From Amoebophrya sp. A120 (Eukaryota > Sar > Dinophyceae > Syndiniales > Amoebophryaceae), in the NCBI GenBank assembly GCA_905178155.1, contig CAJINV010000006.1:1675876-1739875 (forward strand): a stretch of 64,000 bases of DNA. The letters run 5' to 3'. The notes beneath the pieces were generated by a model. It was not told the DNA's origin and ran no database searches. It saw only the letters and a program-made list of their open reading frames with translations. Below, piece after piece: positions 44,463 through 56,600 of the stretch. The translations under genes and the position numbers were made by a program. How positions within the stretch are numbered: the first letter of the stretch is position 1; each line of letters starts with the position of its first letter.

Positions 44463-45740
44463 AATAGAATTCGGGAACGAGAAAAACAATAAGTAATAGA
44501 AAGTAGTACGGGAACATGTGGATTTCTGGATGGAGCACAAAAGACGTTTACAGTCATTCGAACAACGAACCAGTATCAACAACAAATGACGTCATTTTTT
44601 CAATTTACTTTAGATTTTTATCGCTCCCTGTCCCTTCTTGTGTACCGATCAGCATCATCATGCCGAGTTTATAGCTGCAGGTCGAAAAAAAATCTCCATT
44701 CGAAACAGTATGACGAGTTTTTCGAGGTTATAAAAATTTCTTCTTGTTTCCTAGCCTGTATTTCTTTTGGCTCTTTGTCATATCATACTCGAAGTGGGAA
44801 CCAACTCTAAAAATACCTGTAATATCCTTCTTGGGTTTTTAGCATGAAAAAAAAACGCAAGCCGCAACGTCATCGATCGTGCGCGGGCAGCACGTCGAGA
44901 GTAGAGTCACGTCTATTTTGGCGCCATGCTCCTCTCGCTACAGAAGAGAGCACTTGAATCATCCGCGAAACAAAAATTGAATCGAATTCGTGTTCACGTC
45001 TCCGATCCACTTCGAGAACATTGTCGAAAGAGATTAAATTTTATGTAAATATGAGGAGAGAGCATTGATTTACATTTCGCATCAGGGTCGTGAAGTAGAA
45101 CACAAAGCAAACAAAACGCATCGAAATCTATGGTGAGGCAAAACTAAATGTGGCTGAAAATTATCCTCGCAGCAGTTCCGATTTATTTATAATGTGCTCC
45201 CCTAGTAGTAGTAACTCTAACTAGATCTAGAATCAGCCAAAACAATTGCTCACGTACTTAATATCCCACATAGACCCGCCGCTCAAGAAGTAAGGTCTAC
45301 TTTAGAGAAAATTTGATATAGTAGAAGGAAGGCTCCTACTGCTTGTTGCGAAAAGTCCATCAATAAGTACAACGTGAGCAGCCATTTCTTTTTGGAACGC
45401 AAAAAAGAAACAAAAATACCCCTGCTTCAAAAATCAACCACCCTGATGAAATTGACACGAAAACCCTTATTAATTATGTTGACACAGCGATATGATTTCA
45501 TTAGTTAACCGCGACCACGATATTTGTCACACATGAAGAATCCTAGGAAGACCCTTTGACTGACCAGAAAGCGCGTGTTTTTTGAAGGTGAAAACAAGTG
45601 AAGACCACAAGAAACAAGCGACTCAACAAAATATTAGTTCCTTGTTGTAGCTGCGGGAGAAATCACCTAGGTTGACGAGGTGGATATTACACTCTTTACG
45701 TTCACGCTCGCCTCAGTATAGTACAGCAGAAAAAAACATC
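44463..45740. other. Intergenic region
   Basis: About 1.3 kb of AT-rich sequence. No introner or repeat of note, and no coding frame supported. Confidence 0.5.
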
Positions 45741-46381
45741 ATGGCGAACAACCTGACAAAACGGGAGCTGATCGAGCTGCTCGATTGCGCGAAAAATATG
45801 CATTGCAAAGCACCGTGTTAGTGGTAGTCGCATGACAAATTTTCTCCGCATGAAATCATATGAAGGTCTTTCTTTTTCGGGCATGCCCATGCTGATTCAC
45901 GACCTATAAATAGTTGTCTTGCGTGAGTACGAGTACGGTATTTTTGCAGTGCATAAGAAACAGCAAGGAGAGAAACAAGGCTGTAAAACTTTTGAAGCGG
46001 TTTGACCCGGTGTGGAATTACCAGTGGGACGACCATCACCAGAAGGAAAACTTCCAGGTGAAAGAGTTCAACTACATCATCGCCTTCTGCTGCGCCCGGT
46101 GCGGCAAGGTGAAGCAGCAAAAACAGAAGGTCTTCTGGACCGTCCCCAAGGACGAATCTGCCGACAAGACGAAAAAGATCGGGATTTGCTACCAGTGCTT
46201 TAACCAACTGCGCGAAATGGAGCACACCAACAAACTCCGGGCGCAGCACCAGAAGCAGGGGCTGGTGCCGAAGGGGATGGGTTTCGGGTTGGTGGATCAC
46301 GTGAGCACTCTGAACGGAATGGCGAATCAGGGCCAGTACGCCGGGGCGGCAAGCAGTAGTGCTTTCAAAGCGGCGTCGTAG
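45741..46381 (+). CDS. Small CxxC...CxxC protein, function unknown
   Basis: Two exons join at GCG AAA AAC AGC to give 158 residues from ATG 45741 to TAG 46379-46381. CARCGKVK near 46095 and CYQC near 46189, about 30 residues apart, could form a zinc ribbon. The rest is Lys/Gln-rich with a Gly/Ala/Ser tail; no membrane segment. Conserved-looking and compact compared with its low-complexity neighbours. Family not recognised. Confidence 0.8.
45797..45955 (+). mobile_element. Introner, family A (159 bp)
   Basis: Target copies AAAAA/AGAAA; placed 56 nt after the start codon. Confidence 0.86.
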
Positions 46382-48386
46382 GGAGTGGAGTTTCAGATTG
46401 TACTGCAGCTACGTCGAGCCAGATTCTGAATTACACTCTCGTCCTGCTGCGTTATGACCACTGATACAGAACTTTTTTGGGCACAAATAAATTGCTGTGG
46501 ACCACTTGTTGTCTGTTTTCTGTAGCTTGTTTGGACGATAGTCGTGGCGCAAATCGCTGCAGAACGAAAGTTTTGTGTACTGTTGACTTTGAAGAGTTGT
46601 GCTTGGCGAAAATAGAACTGATAGCACTATCGCTCGCCAGTCCACCCGTGGTGCTTCACTGGGTGAACAATTGTTCACAACGGAGGACATGAAGAGTTGT
46701 GTTCGCTTAGAAGTACTATGCCGCTCTGTCTTGACAAAAAGTTTTCACGATGCTTTTTGAGATTAAAACGAAACGTACAATAAGAAACGTGGCTGCAAAA
46801 ATGGCAAGCCCTTGTCGGTTGTGTCTGAAAAAAAAAAACAGCAGCTGTCAACATTTTTCTCGGGAAGAAAATAGTACGAGGGACAATAGGCCGCAGGTGC
46901 CCGATTGATAGCAGCTTGATTTGAAATTCGTACCCGAACGCCAGCGCAGTGGTCAAATTTATACTTACCCGTTATTTTCAGAGCCGCGCACCACAAGCGA
47001 GGCAATAGATAGGAGTATACGTGCGATACCAAAAAAGCTGTATGAAGTATGTCCATGAAAACGTGAGCGTACGTCGGGAAAAGAATCAAGAAGAAAGAAC
47101 TCTGTGTCGTCCGTACTTTATTTTCATCAACTTCGAGCGCATACAAAAACAAATTCGGTTTCCGTCCATTTCTTATATGCCGTGCACTGCAGTAGTTGGA
47201 TAAAAATCTATCGGGGTCGTGCCGTACAAAAGCTAAAGGGCTCAACAATCAACATTTCTCGTCGTGGTCCTGTATGCTAATTGCATTCGTGCATTACAAA
47301 TCTTTTCATTGAGGTAAATCCGCATTACAAATTCCATTTCAAAATCAGTGGGTACGGGACAACTTGACGATGTGAAATATGAACCCCCTAAGATGACTGC
47401 CCACACGGAACTACCTCCACCCCCCCTTTCTTATTCCGCATCACAGTACCTTTTATACTTTTGCTTTTTATGCATCACAGATTGTACTCTTTCTCACTGC
47501 TTCTCATTGTAGCTATTTATTTAAAGGGTTTATGCATTACAAACTGCAAAAAATTTGAAAGTACTCGATGTGTTATAAAGCGGTAGTAGTTGGACATTAT
47601 TTCCTGTCGTTTTTTTGTATTTCACAGATCTTGTTGTAAAACATAATTCAGGCCTTATATTTTTTTTTTCTGCTTTATTTTTCGATACAGTTTCATAGGT
47701 GTTGCTGCTGTGAGCTGAATCATTTTCTAGAATTCAAACTATCTCAACAGTAGGAAGCACCGCGCTTGGTCTGTTGTACGCCGGGGAAGTTCTAGAGCCA
47801 AGGGACTTCTCCTGTACACCAGACCCAAGTTTTAATTTGTTATTTACCACATCTTTTATCACACTGTAGTTCTACTATTCATCCGGACGTACTGTCCGCT
47901 ATTTCCTTGCAAAGAGTTCTACTGTACCTATAGTATCAAGTTCTTATTCCGTCTCCTGTCTTCCTAGAAGAAGATTTTTCGGTGTAAAGCATTTGCATTT
48001 CACATCATTTTTTTGAAAAAATAAAATGCTCCCAAACTGTCAATTTAGCCAAATGAGCGTTAAATGCGGGAACCTGATTTCTGTACAACTTTTTTTTGGA
48101 AGGATAATTTCGAAATAATCTATGCCTACGTTATTTTTAATCTGCGCGTGCTGTTGTCAGTGATGTTTTCACAAACTGCATCGGATTTTTCGGAACAACA
48201 TCAATGCACTCCGAGTTGTCCGGTGAACGAATATCATCTATAGCCTAGAACAAGCCGACGACCACGCAACAGAAGAAGCTCTAGTACTTTGGTCAGCACT
48301 ACAAATATAGCAACCGACGTGCAGGAGGACCCGAGCGATCATCCCAGCTGGCAGCAGGTCCTAGTATTAACTAGCAGGACCACAGC
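46382..48386. other. Intergenic region
   Basis: The longest gene-free stretch (2 kb), AT-rich with many short T runs. Its only recognisable content is a family A fragment at 47277-47336 and a few isolated GCATNACA motifs near 47460-47545. Confidence 0.55.
47277..47336 (+). mobile_element. Relic of a family A introner outside genes
   Basis: CATTACAAATCTTTTCATTG and GGTAAATCCGCATTACAAATT match the interior of family A (compare 9050-9095), but no intact terminal arms flank it. Confidence 0.65.
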
Positions 48387-51300
48387 ATGACAACCGCCAC
48401 GGCGCCTTCCGCTGCCATGTACCCTCCGGGCTATGTGGACCACGGGCAGCAGGACAACCTCCTGCTCTTCGAGTCCCCCCGGGAGGAGCTATTTTTTGCC
48501 GGCACCAGCAGCAGCAGCCCCGACGGGGGAGCAGATCTTCACGACTTCGACCTGATGGCGCAGCTGCGGGACAAGAACCAACAGCACACGACTCGTGTGA
48601 AAATGGCAGGAACAGTTGTTCCACCGGCGAACAAGGAAGAGACAGAACCTAGCAGTGTACAACTAGCAGCTCCGACAGGCCAGATCACCCGGGTAAGGCA
48701 GGAATCCAAAAACATCTTCTCCTCTTCAAGCAGCTCAAGTAGAAGAAATAGCAAAAACAACACCAGCGAAGGGTCGTCCTCTTCTAGTTCATCCTCTTCG
48801 GAACAGGAACCCTTTCAAGAACATCCGGAGCCGAGTGCAACTACTGCGAAGGGCGGGGATCATCATTTTCCGACTGGATTACATGTAATATCCAGAAGGA
48901 CGCGGAGTAAGTACCGGAGTTGCCAGGAGGAGCTGTCGGAACTACAAGTCGACGTTGATATTTCACCGGGGAAAAGTAAAAACAACAAGATTTCAACATC
49001 GAACAAAAATTCCACCTCTACTGCGTCTCTCAGAAGTAGTCGTCATCGAAGCAGGCCCGAAATGAATATCTCATCAATCGGAACTACATCATCTTCAACA
49101 ACAAATGTCGCGCAGCCTTTCGACCTGCCGTTTGTACGAGTCAGAGCGGATGAGAAGGTGATGAGGATTAAGAATGACGACGCAGCAGGACGAGGAGCAA
49201 TAAATCAAGAACAACAATCTGCAGCTTCTGGATTCCTCCTCTCAACATCGAGTAGTTCTTCGGGTGCAAACAGCACCAGCTCGAGCACTAGGACCGCGAA
49301 TGGTGGAGGGGAAGCTACAGCCACGACTTCTGGTGCACCTACAGAAGCAATAAGAAGAACATCATCTGCCACTAGTTCCACTTTTTTCGCGCCCACAGCC
49401 CGCGGAGGAGGAGATAGTACTTCCCATCAAGCTTCTGCAGGGCGGAAAATTGAAATAAATCCGCAGGAAGCCCCCGGAGGTGGTGGTGCTCCCGGAGGCA
49501 ACTACACCAATTCATCCTCCACTTCGCCAGAAAGTCGCATTAATCCGGACGCTGCGCCGCGTGGATTTGTAAAGATGAATCCAGCAGCAGGAACTGCAGC
49601 AGCACAGTCACGACAGAAGGAGCCGAACATCAACATCAACAACTTGGTCGTGATTTCTCAACATCCACAAGAACCACACGACTATGGAAAGAAAAAAGTT
49701 TGTCACAGTCACTAACTTGCAGGTTTTGCATTACAAATTTTTTTAGCATCACAAGTTTTCCTTGTATTGCAGAAACACTAGGGAAATCCCCTATGAAGCT
49801 TGGCTGTCATGCATTTTTACGCATGACAGCCAGTTTTGTATTGCAAAAATGCGCATGAGTGATCGTGACGAACTTTTTTTGTTTGATAACGACCCTCCGG
49901 CGTCCAGTAGCACCAAGTCGTCCCCTATCAAATGCAAAAATGTCTGGGTCTGGAAGGTTGGAACTTGTGATGCAAAGCCTGGAACACACAAAAACTTGTG
50001 TTGCATGAGCGCCAAAAGCTGTCCATTTCTTGGCACGCAAGTAGGAAGTTTCTCATGCGGGACAGGCATCACGAGGCGTGCTCAAAAACTGTGATGCTTT
50101 TGCCTGCTTCAGACGCCATTTGCGTGATCCGAAATATGCATGACAAATCTCGCAATCTTCTTCCAGACCCAGACACTTTTACATTTGATATCCCCTCTCT
50201 CCCAGTACGGGCCTGGTTTCCTCAACAACACGTCCTCGACAAACAACCCGCTATCTCAGAATATGTCGATTGTGAACTCTCCGGTGAATTATAACCACAA
50301 CAACAAATCGGTTTGGTCCTCTCCCAGTTCGAGTAAGAACGAGTCTGTGCGAACCCCTCTCCTCGACGATCTCCACGTAGGGGCGGGAGATTCAACTTCT
50401 AGAGCAGACTGGAGTAGTCTGTTCAACCAACTGCCCGACACGCCGACCTTCCCGTCCCGGCAAATTTCCCGGCAGACACCGTCAGTAGCAAGAAGTCGGC
50501 AAATGACAAAATCGCTGTCGTTTCCGGAGCACCAGAATAGTACCTCCTCCGAAGATCATCATTATCATCATCCCGCCCAAGCCGCGGCGAACTCGATCCT
50601 GACTCACTTTAGCTCTACTGATGCAGGTACTATTTTGGACCACGACCAGCACCAACCCCAGACCAGCTGCTCCTTCAGTTCCAGTGCCAACAGTACCTGG
50701 CGCAGTCACACCCATCTGCACCGCGAACACAAAACGTTGAGCTTCCCCTCGCAGCTTTTTGAGTCACTGAAGAAATTGGAATTCGAACAGCAGAACAGTG
50801 ACAGGAATCATGTTGATCAGAGGGCCCCGTCGGTGGAACAGCAGCAACAGCACACGGTAAACATGAACACCACGTCTCCGGGCTCGGTCGCCACGCAGCA
50901 CAATAATATCAGCTACACAGGGCAACAAATCACGACGACCGTAGGAACTACTTCTCACTTGGAGAAGCAGCACATGCTCCGTGCGGGGATACTCGCGCCC
51001 AGGCTCGTATGGGAGTGTCAGGATTGAAATCGACGAAATTGAAATGAGTTGTCATGCGTAAAATGGATGCCAGTTGGAACACAGGTTCCAAGTGGCGCAT
51101 GACAAATTTTGGTGGTGCCTAAATCCAGTTTGTCATGCTGTTTGGGTAAGGAGGACGCCTTTTGTGTTTGTGATGCTACTTTAGCAGCTCTGTTTCTACC
51201 CCTCAACAGGCTCGCAATCTGCCTCCCTTGCCTACTCTGCAAGATAGGCACTTTGTGGGTTGCACTTTATGCATCACAAACTATTTCAACTCTGACGATT

Positions 51301-52047
51301 TCAGTCCTGACGCTTCCATAGCTCGGGGCAGCAAACAGTGGCAGCAGTCAGAACTTTCTGATGCAGTTTCGCAAGATGCAAAATCGACTCGAAAGGGAGA
51401 AAGCGGCGGAAATACAGGGAGATAAAAACTTTTCCCAGCAGAACGCAAGTAAAAACAGCAGCTTTGGACGAGGCGGAGGTAATCATTTGGTCAACGCGAA
51501 CAACAATAACAGTGATGAGGAAAACTATGACATCAACGACGAGGAAGAGATGCAGGATGCAAACCTGAAAAGACGGAAACAGGTGAAGAAAACAACTACT
51601 ACTTCTCATTATGGCGCTCCTGGACGAGGAGGACCCGTTGCCCCGGCGATAGAAGTACAACTTATCAAACGCAAATATGTCTGGGCCTGGAAGCTTGTGA
51701 TGCCAAAATGTGCATGATGGAAACACTTCCGAGTGCAGCCCAGCATGACAACTTTCCGGAGCGCTTTCTCATAGGCAGTCCGCATGAGAAACTACGTTTT
51801 TGCATGACAAAAATGGCTGCGGCTTTTGTCGGTGGGTTATGCAATACAGATTTCCCAGGAATGTAAAGCTAGCATTACAAGTTTGATTTTCCAGACCCAG
51901 ACATTTTTGCAATCCATACAACTACAGCAGGAACAACAGCATCAAGCTGATCAGGAGCTGAGGAATCTGTTTAACTTACAGGACGAAAGTCAACTCGTCG
52001 CAGGCGGAGGGGAGGAGATGCCTTTTGTGGGGAGAAAAAGAAGGTAG
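48387..52047 (+). CDS. Ser/Asn/Gln-rich protein, function unknown
   Basis: Five exons (48387-49682, 49894-49925, 50196-51007, 51326-51662, 51924-52047) close in frame to 866 residues, stop TAG. Most of it is Ser, Asn, Gln and His tracts. A short ordered candidate is QNFLMQFRKMQNRLEREKAA (51346), probably a coiled coil, followed by an acidic run and a KRRKQVKK basic patch; the end is PFVGRKRR. The basic clusters suggest, but do not prove, a nuclear protein. Confidence 0.75.
49683..49888 (+). mobile_element. Introner, family M (206 bp, single member here)
   Basis: Arms AAAAAAGTTTGTCACAGTCAC / GTGATCGTGACGAACTTTTTTT; target copies ACGAC/ACGAC. Confidence 0.86.
49926..50190 (+). mobile_element. 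Introner, family B (265 bp)
   Basis: Target copies TCCCC/TCCCC. Follows a 32-nt exon. Confidence 0.92.
51008..51320 (+). mobile_element. Introner, family G (313 bp)
   Basis: Target copies GCTCG/GCTCG; interior similar to the G element at 42085 without its tandem expansion. Confidence 0.9.
51663..51918 (+). mobile_element. Introner, family B (256 bp)
   Basis: Target copies CAACT/CAACT. Confidence 0.9.
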
Positions 52048-53679
52048 AAGCTGCACCAGCTCGCGTTGGACGTTTTAATATCTACTGTGGCAATTATTTT
52101 TCAACATCTGAGGACTTCTAAAAACTGGTGTGAGTACTTCTAGCCGTGAAAAGATAGAGTTTTATTTCAAAACAAGAATGCGAGCTTGAAGAACTTTACG
52201 TTCTCGTGCGTCGATCGCGTTAATTCATCATGCAAAAAAAAACATGTCAGCACTTACTAGCTTGTCCTCGAGATGAGAAGACCACAAGAAACTACTGTAC
52301 ACATCGATTTTTCGAACACGATACGCATAAAAGCTGTATCGCCACTGGCGACAGCACACGATATTACTAGAGATAACTTTGTCGAAGATCCTCGTGTAGT
52401 TCCGTGGTAGTTGTCCACAAGTGACTAGGTAATTTTTCAATTGTCGTGCCACACACATAGAGATGGAGACTCAACATAAGAAACTGCGTGCTGCTCCACT
52501 ATCTGTACTTTCGAGGTGGTGGAAGAATCAATTCAGATTATAGGCTGCTTCATCTTCGATAACCATCGTTCACTTTTTCTGGGGAATTACTTATTCAGAA
52601 CAAGCTAGTACTAGTATAGCCGGATGAGTGTTTCTAGTACAACAGCTAAACCTCTTCTTGTCCTACCTACCGCTCTTAGAGCCATAGAAATTCATAGCAT
52701 TTATTGTGTGTGGACCTGATCTAGTACAACATCAACTCATTGTGTCGTGTTTTATTCGAAGTTAACAAATACGAAGAAAATTATACCGCCCACTTTGTCC
52801 CTTCGCGTTCCGCGAGGCAAGGGCTACTATTGCGAAGGTCTTCTCGCTTGTTCGATTGCAGCGAGTTGCTCTTGGTATAAGTAGAAGAATTAGTGTTCCG
52901 CTTCATGCTGACGCCGGTGCCTTATGTTGATAAAGGCCAACAACAACTAGAAACACATCATCGATTCGGCGCTTCCTCCTCAGGTTGTTCGAAGCCAGTC
53001 GGTTGGTGCAAAGAATTCGGTGTCTTTTTTCGGTACCTACTTAGGAAGACGACTCGAACAGCAAGGGTTGCGCGCAGCTCTACGGCCGTTGCACTCCTGC
53101 GCACTTGTTTTACTTTTATTTGGTGGGGTGGGTATGAAGTAAAATTAGGTTGCCTGTGAACAAGAAAGGAAGAAACCAAACGATTTCGCAGTACTTGGTA
53201 AGTTGCAGCTCTGTAGCATCGTGGCTCAAATGTTGAATTCGATATCAGTTCAACGCTTCTGTCGTTTAAATGCAAACTTCGTCCCCAGGCTCCCATCGAT
53301 TGATCATACCTATTTTTGCTATTCACTGTTGATCTGACCCATAGTCTAGTACCTCTAGATGGCAGTTTTATTTGACTTTGATCGCTAGGAAACGAAACCT
53401 TTTAAGGGCTAACGTTTTGTGCAGCATAGAGTTTCAGTAAGGAAAAGACCTAAAAAGCAGTACAGCTAGTACTTCGCTTGTGTAGCGACATAACAGAAGT
53501 AAAAAAGAAACGCACAACTTTCTAAAGAAATCTTTTTTTTGCTTGATGTCCATTGATTATGTTATGGCGCCACACATCAACGCCTGGAGTTCATCTTCGC
53601 TTTCTCTCTATAATTGTGTTGACGACCACTCTTCGTGGCCGCGCTGGTGTAGCACTGTCAGCAAACCAAAGACCAAATC
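52048..53679. other. Intergenic region
   Basis: About 1.6 kb, AT-rich. Nothing supported beyond short frames. Confidence 0.5.
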
Positions 53680-56600
53680 ATGTCCAACATGCGTCCTCGT
53701 CGAGCAAGAACCACTAGTAGAGTTCTTGTTTTTGGTTCTCGTCCCGAGATCAATATAACCAGGTCGCCGCGGTGGGTCCTCTTAGCAGGCCGCTTCCACG
53801 CTGCAGCAGCCCTGCTGTTCTGGTCGACAATTTCGTTTACCACAACGCCGTCTCGTCCTTTGTGCTCTTCCAGAACCACTTATGTGGGTCCGAAACCAAG
53901 ATGCTACAATCGTTAGAATAGGAAAAAAAATTTTCGATCTCGCGGCCCAACCTTCGCAGACAACACTCGGCCGGCGACGGAGCCGCGTTTCGGGAAGAGT
54001 CTGCACTTGCACCGTGGGCCTGCGCTGACATATCGACACGATGTAGCTCCCACGGAATCGCGTGCGCGTTTTTCGCAGGCCCTTCTGCTTCGCTCTCGGA
54101 TGTGGGCATCTCGTTTAGTAGTATGGGGAGAGAAATTGTGGGTGGGATTTTTCCTATGGCCGCGGGCTCGCCAAAAACGCATGACAAAATCAGGCGTGTC
54201 GTTTTCGAAAAATTCTAACGATTCTAACGATTCTAACGATTCTAAAAATAAAAAAATCACACCGGGCCGCACACGGGGGCGGCTTTTTTTTGAAATTCGG
54301 CGCAAACAGGTTCTAACGGTTCTAGTGATTCTAAATTAGAATCGTTAGAATCGTTAGAACCTGCTATAAGCGAAATCGCATTGAAAATTCCCACCTGGCC
54401 AACGCGGCCGCTTTCCGGTCGGCTTTTTTGTGAATTCTAACGATTCTAATGGTTCTAACGATTCTAATTCCGCCCTGCGACTTTTTTTTTTCCTGTTCTA
54501 ACGATTCTAATTCTGCCGTGGCTCACTCTGGCGCGCGCAAAAGTTGCCTCGAGTCTGTTTCTTTCCGTTTCGTTTTCTGTAGCGTTCGATCTCGCTTTGT
54601 CGATTTCGTGATGTGATTTGGGCAATCGATTACATAGCGGGAAGCGGCGGCCGGTATGGGGAATGCCTTCGCGCTCCGACTTTTCTCTGCGTGCAGGACT
54701 CCCCGGCGGGCGACAGCCTGCGCTAGCGCTGCAAAGCCAGCCAAGGTTTCTGCCATGGCGCCGCGACCCTGCGGCGCCATATCCGGACGCCCGGCCGGTT
54801 CGGCGCGAACCCTTCGGGACGGGGACGAACCTCCGTCGCGGATTTCCCATTTTGCTGCCGAGCCTGGGCTGCCCTCTGGGTGAGATATTGGGAAGCCCTC
54901 CGCACCTGAACATCTTTTTTTTTAATTCCTATTCTAACGATTTCAGCATCTTAGTAAACGGCCCCACTTGACACCACAACGCCGTCTCGTCCTTTGTGCT
55001 CTTCCAGAACCACATTTTTGACGCCACCGGAACAGCGCCCTCCACCTGACCGCGCCGTAGTACTAGTCGCCGCCTTCCCCAGCTACCGCAGGCGACTGCC
55101 GTTACGCCCCGTGTCCGAAGCAACCGGCGGTTTAAACAACGCCTCCACGGTTTCTATCGAGGCCCAGCTATCAGAACTCCACGGGACGAGTGGGTCGTCA
55201 ACAACATCCACCGGGTCAACAGCAACATCTTCCCCATACTACCGCTGGTGTCCCACGTTGGGGCATGTGACCTGCAACGGCTACCCCTTGGAAAGCTTAC
55301 AGGACTTGCAGGGGGTGCAGCAGCTCCTCGGCCGTCGAGGGGACCACGCGGCGCTGTCAGCCGATAGTACAAACACCGTGTCACAGTCAGGTGGAGCAGC
55401 CTCGTCGACAAATAAAATTCCGCACCAGTTTCACCTGAATGTCTTCGGCCACGATTTTCTGACCGTTGGAAAACTCCGCTGGACCAAAGCGCTTTGCGAC
55501 CTGGACTCCGACGGCGACGGATTTTCCAATGGGTTTGAACTGGGTGACCCCTGTTGTCAGGGACAGGTCCAGGTCGGGGAAAGCGTGCCGCTTTCGCATC
55601 CCGGTATCGGGAGTGATCGCCCAAGTTTGGTGTTGCAAACAGCGGTTGCGGAGGTGCAGTGTGGAGTTTTTCCAGCAGGGACGACTGGTGGAAATGGTAA
55701 TCAAACCGAAAATGGCGTCGCCGCAACAAGAAATAACATCACAACCCAAACGGCAACAATTTTGTTCCAATCCACGAAAGAGTCGCTGGATGACGTAATC
55801 TTGAAGCATGGCGCTGTTCTTCCAAGTGTACTAGCGGGCACCACGGCTGAAGATGATGTTAGTATCACTGCGGTATCCTGTGCAAAAGTATCGCACTCGT
55901 ATTGCAATCATGCATTACAAATCCTTTTGTTAAGGTAAATCCGCATTATCTCATACTGAGGAAATTTGTAGTGCATTAGCATTTACTTATACGAGTGCGA
56001 TGCTTATGCAGTTCATATGCGGCAAGAGACAGGATCCGGACGATGTATCTCAATTACGGAGTGAATTTATATTTACCCGTGGCGATGGCAATAGCTCCTG
56101 CAGAAATAAATGATACGTGGAACAACGCGACGGCCGTTGAAGATGCGGACGAGGACGCAAGTAGAAGTGGTAATACACCCGCTGGTAAAAACAATATCTT
56201 CAAGCTCGTCGGTGCAGACACTGCATTCCAGACTCTGGTCCTGAAGCTGACGAACCAGGCTTTGACCATACCAGCTGGTGGGGCGGGCGGGTCTGCTTCA
56301 TCTCCTGCAAGAACTTTTGGCCTGGTTACGTTGAAGAACGGAACAAATTCCTCAAACGAGATTTTTTCCACTGGCGGAGAGCAGGACACACGCCTTATCA
56401 AGATCCTGCCGAAAGACTACCAGTTTGACTGGAATTTCGTGCTGTATCACACCGAGTTTCTCCAGTATCTGGAAAAGTTACAGCAGCAGGAGCAAGCAGA
56501 AGCACGGGCGGAAGCGGATTCAAATAATAGTGATCAAAATAATTCCACCACACTGACGACGAGAAGCATGGTTACCGGCTTCAACATTGAATTTCAAAAC

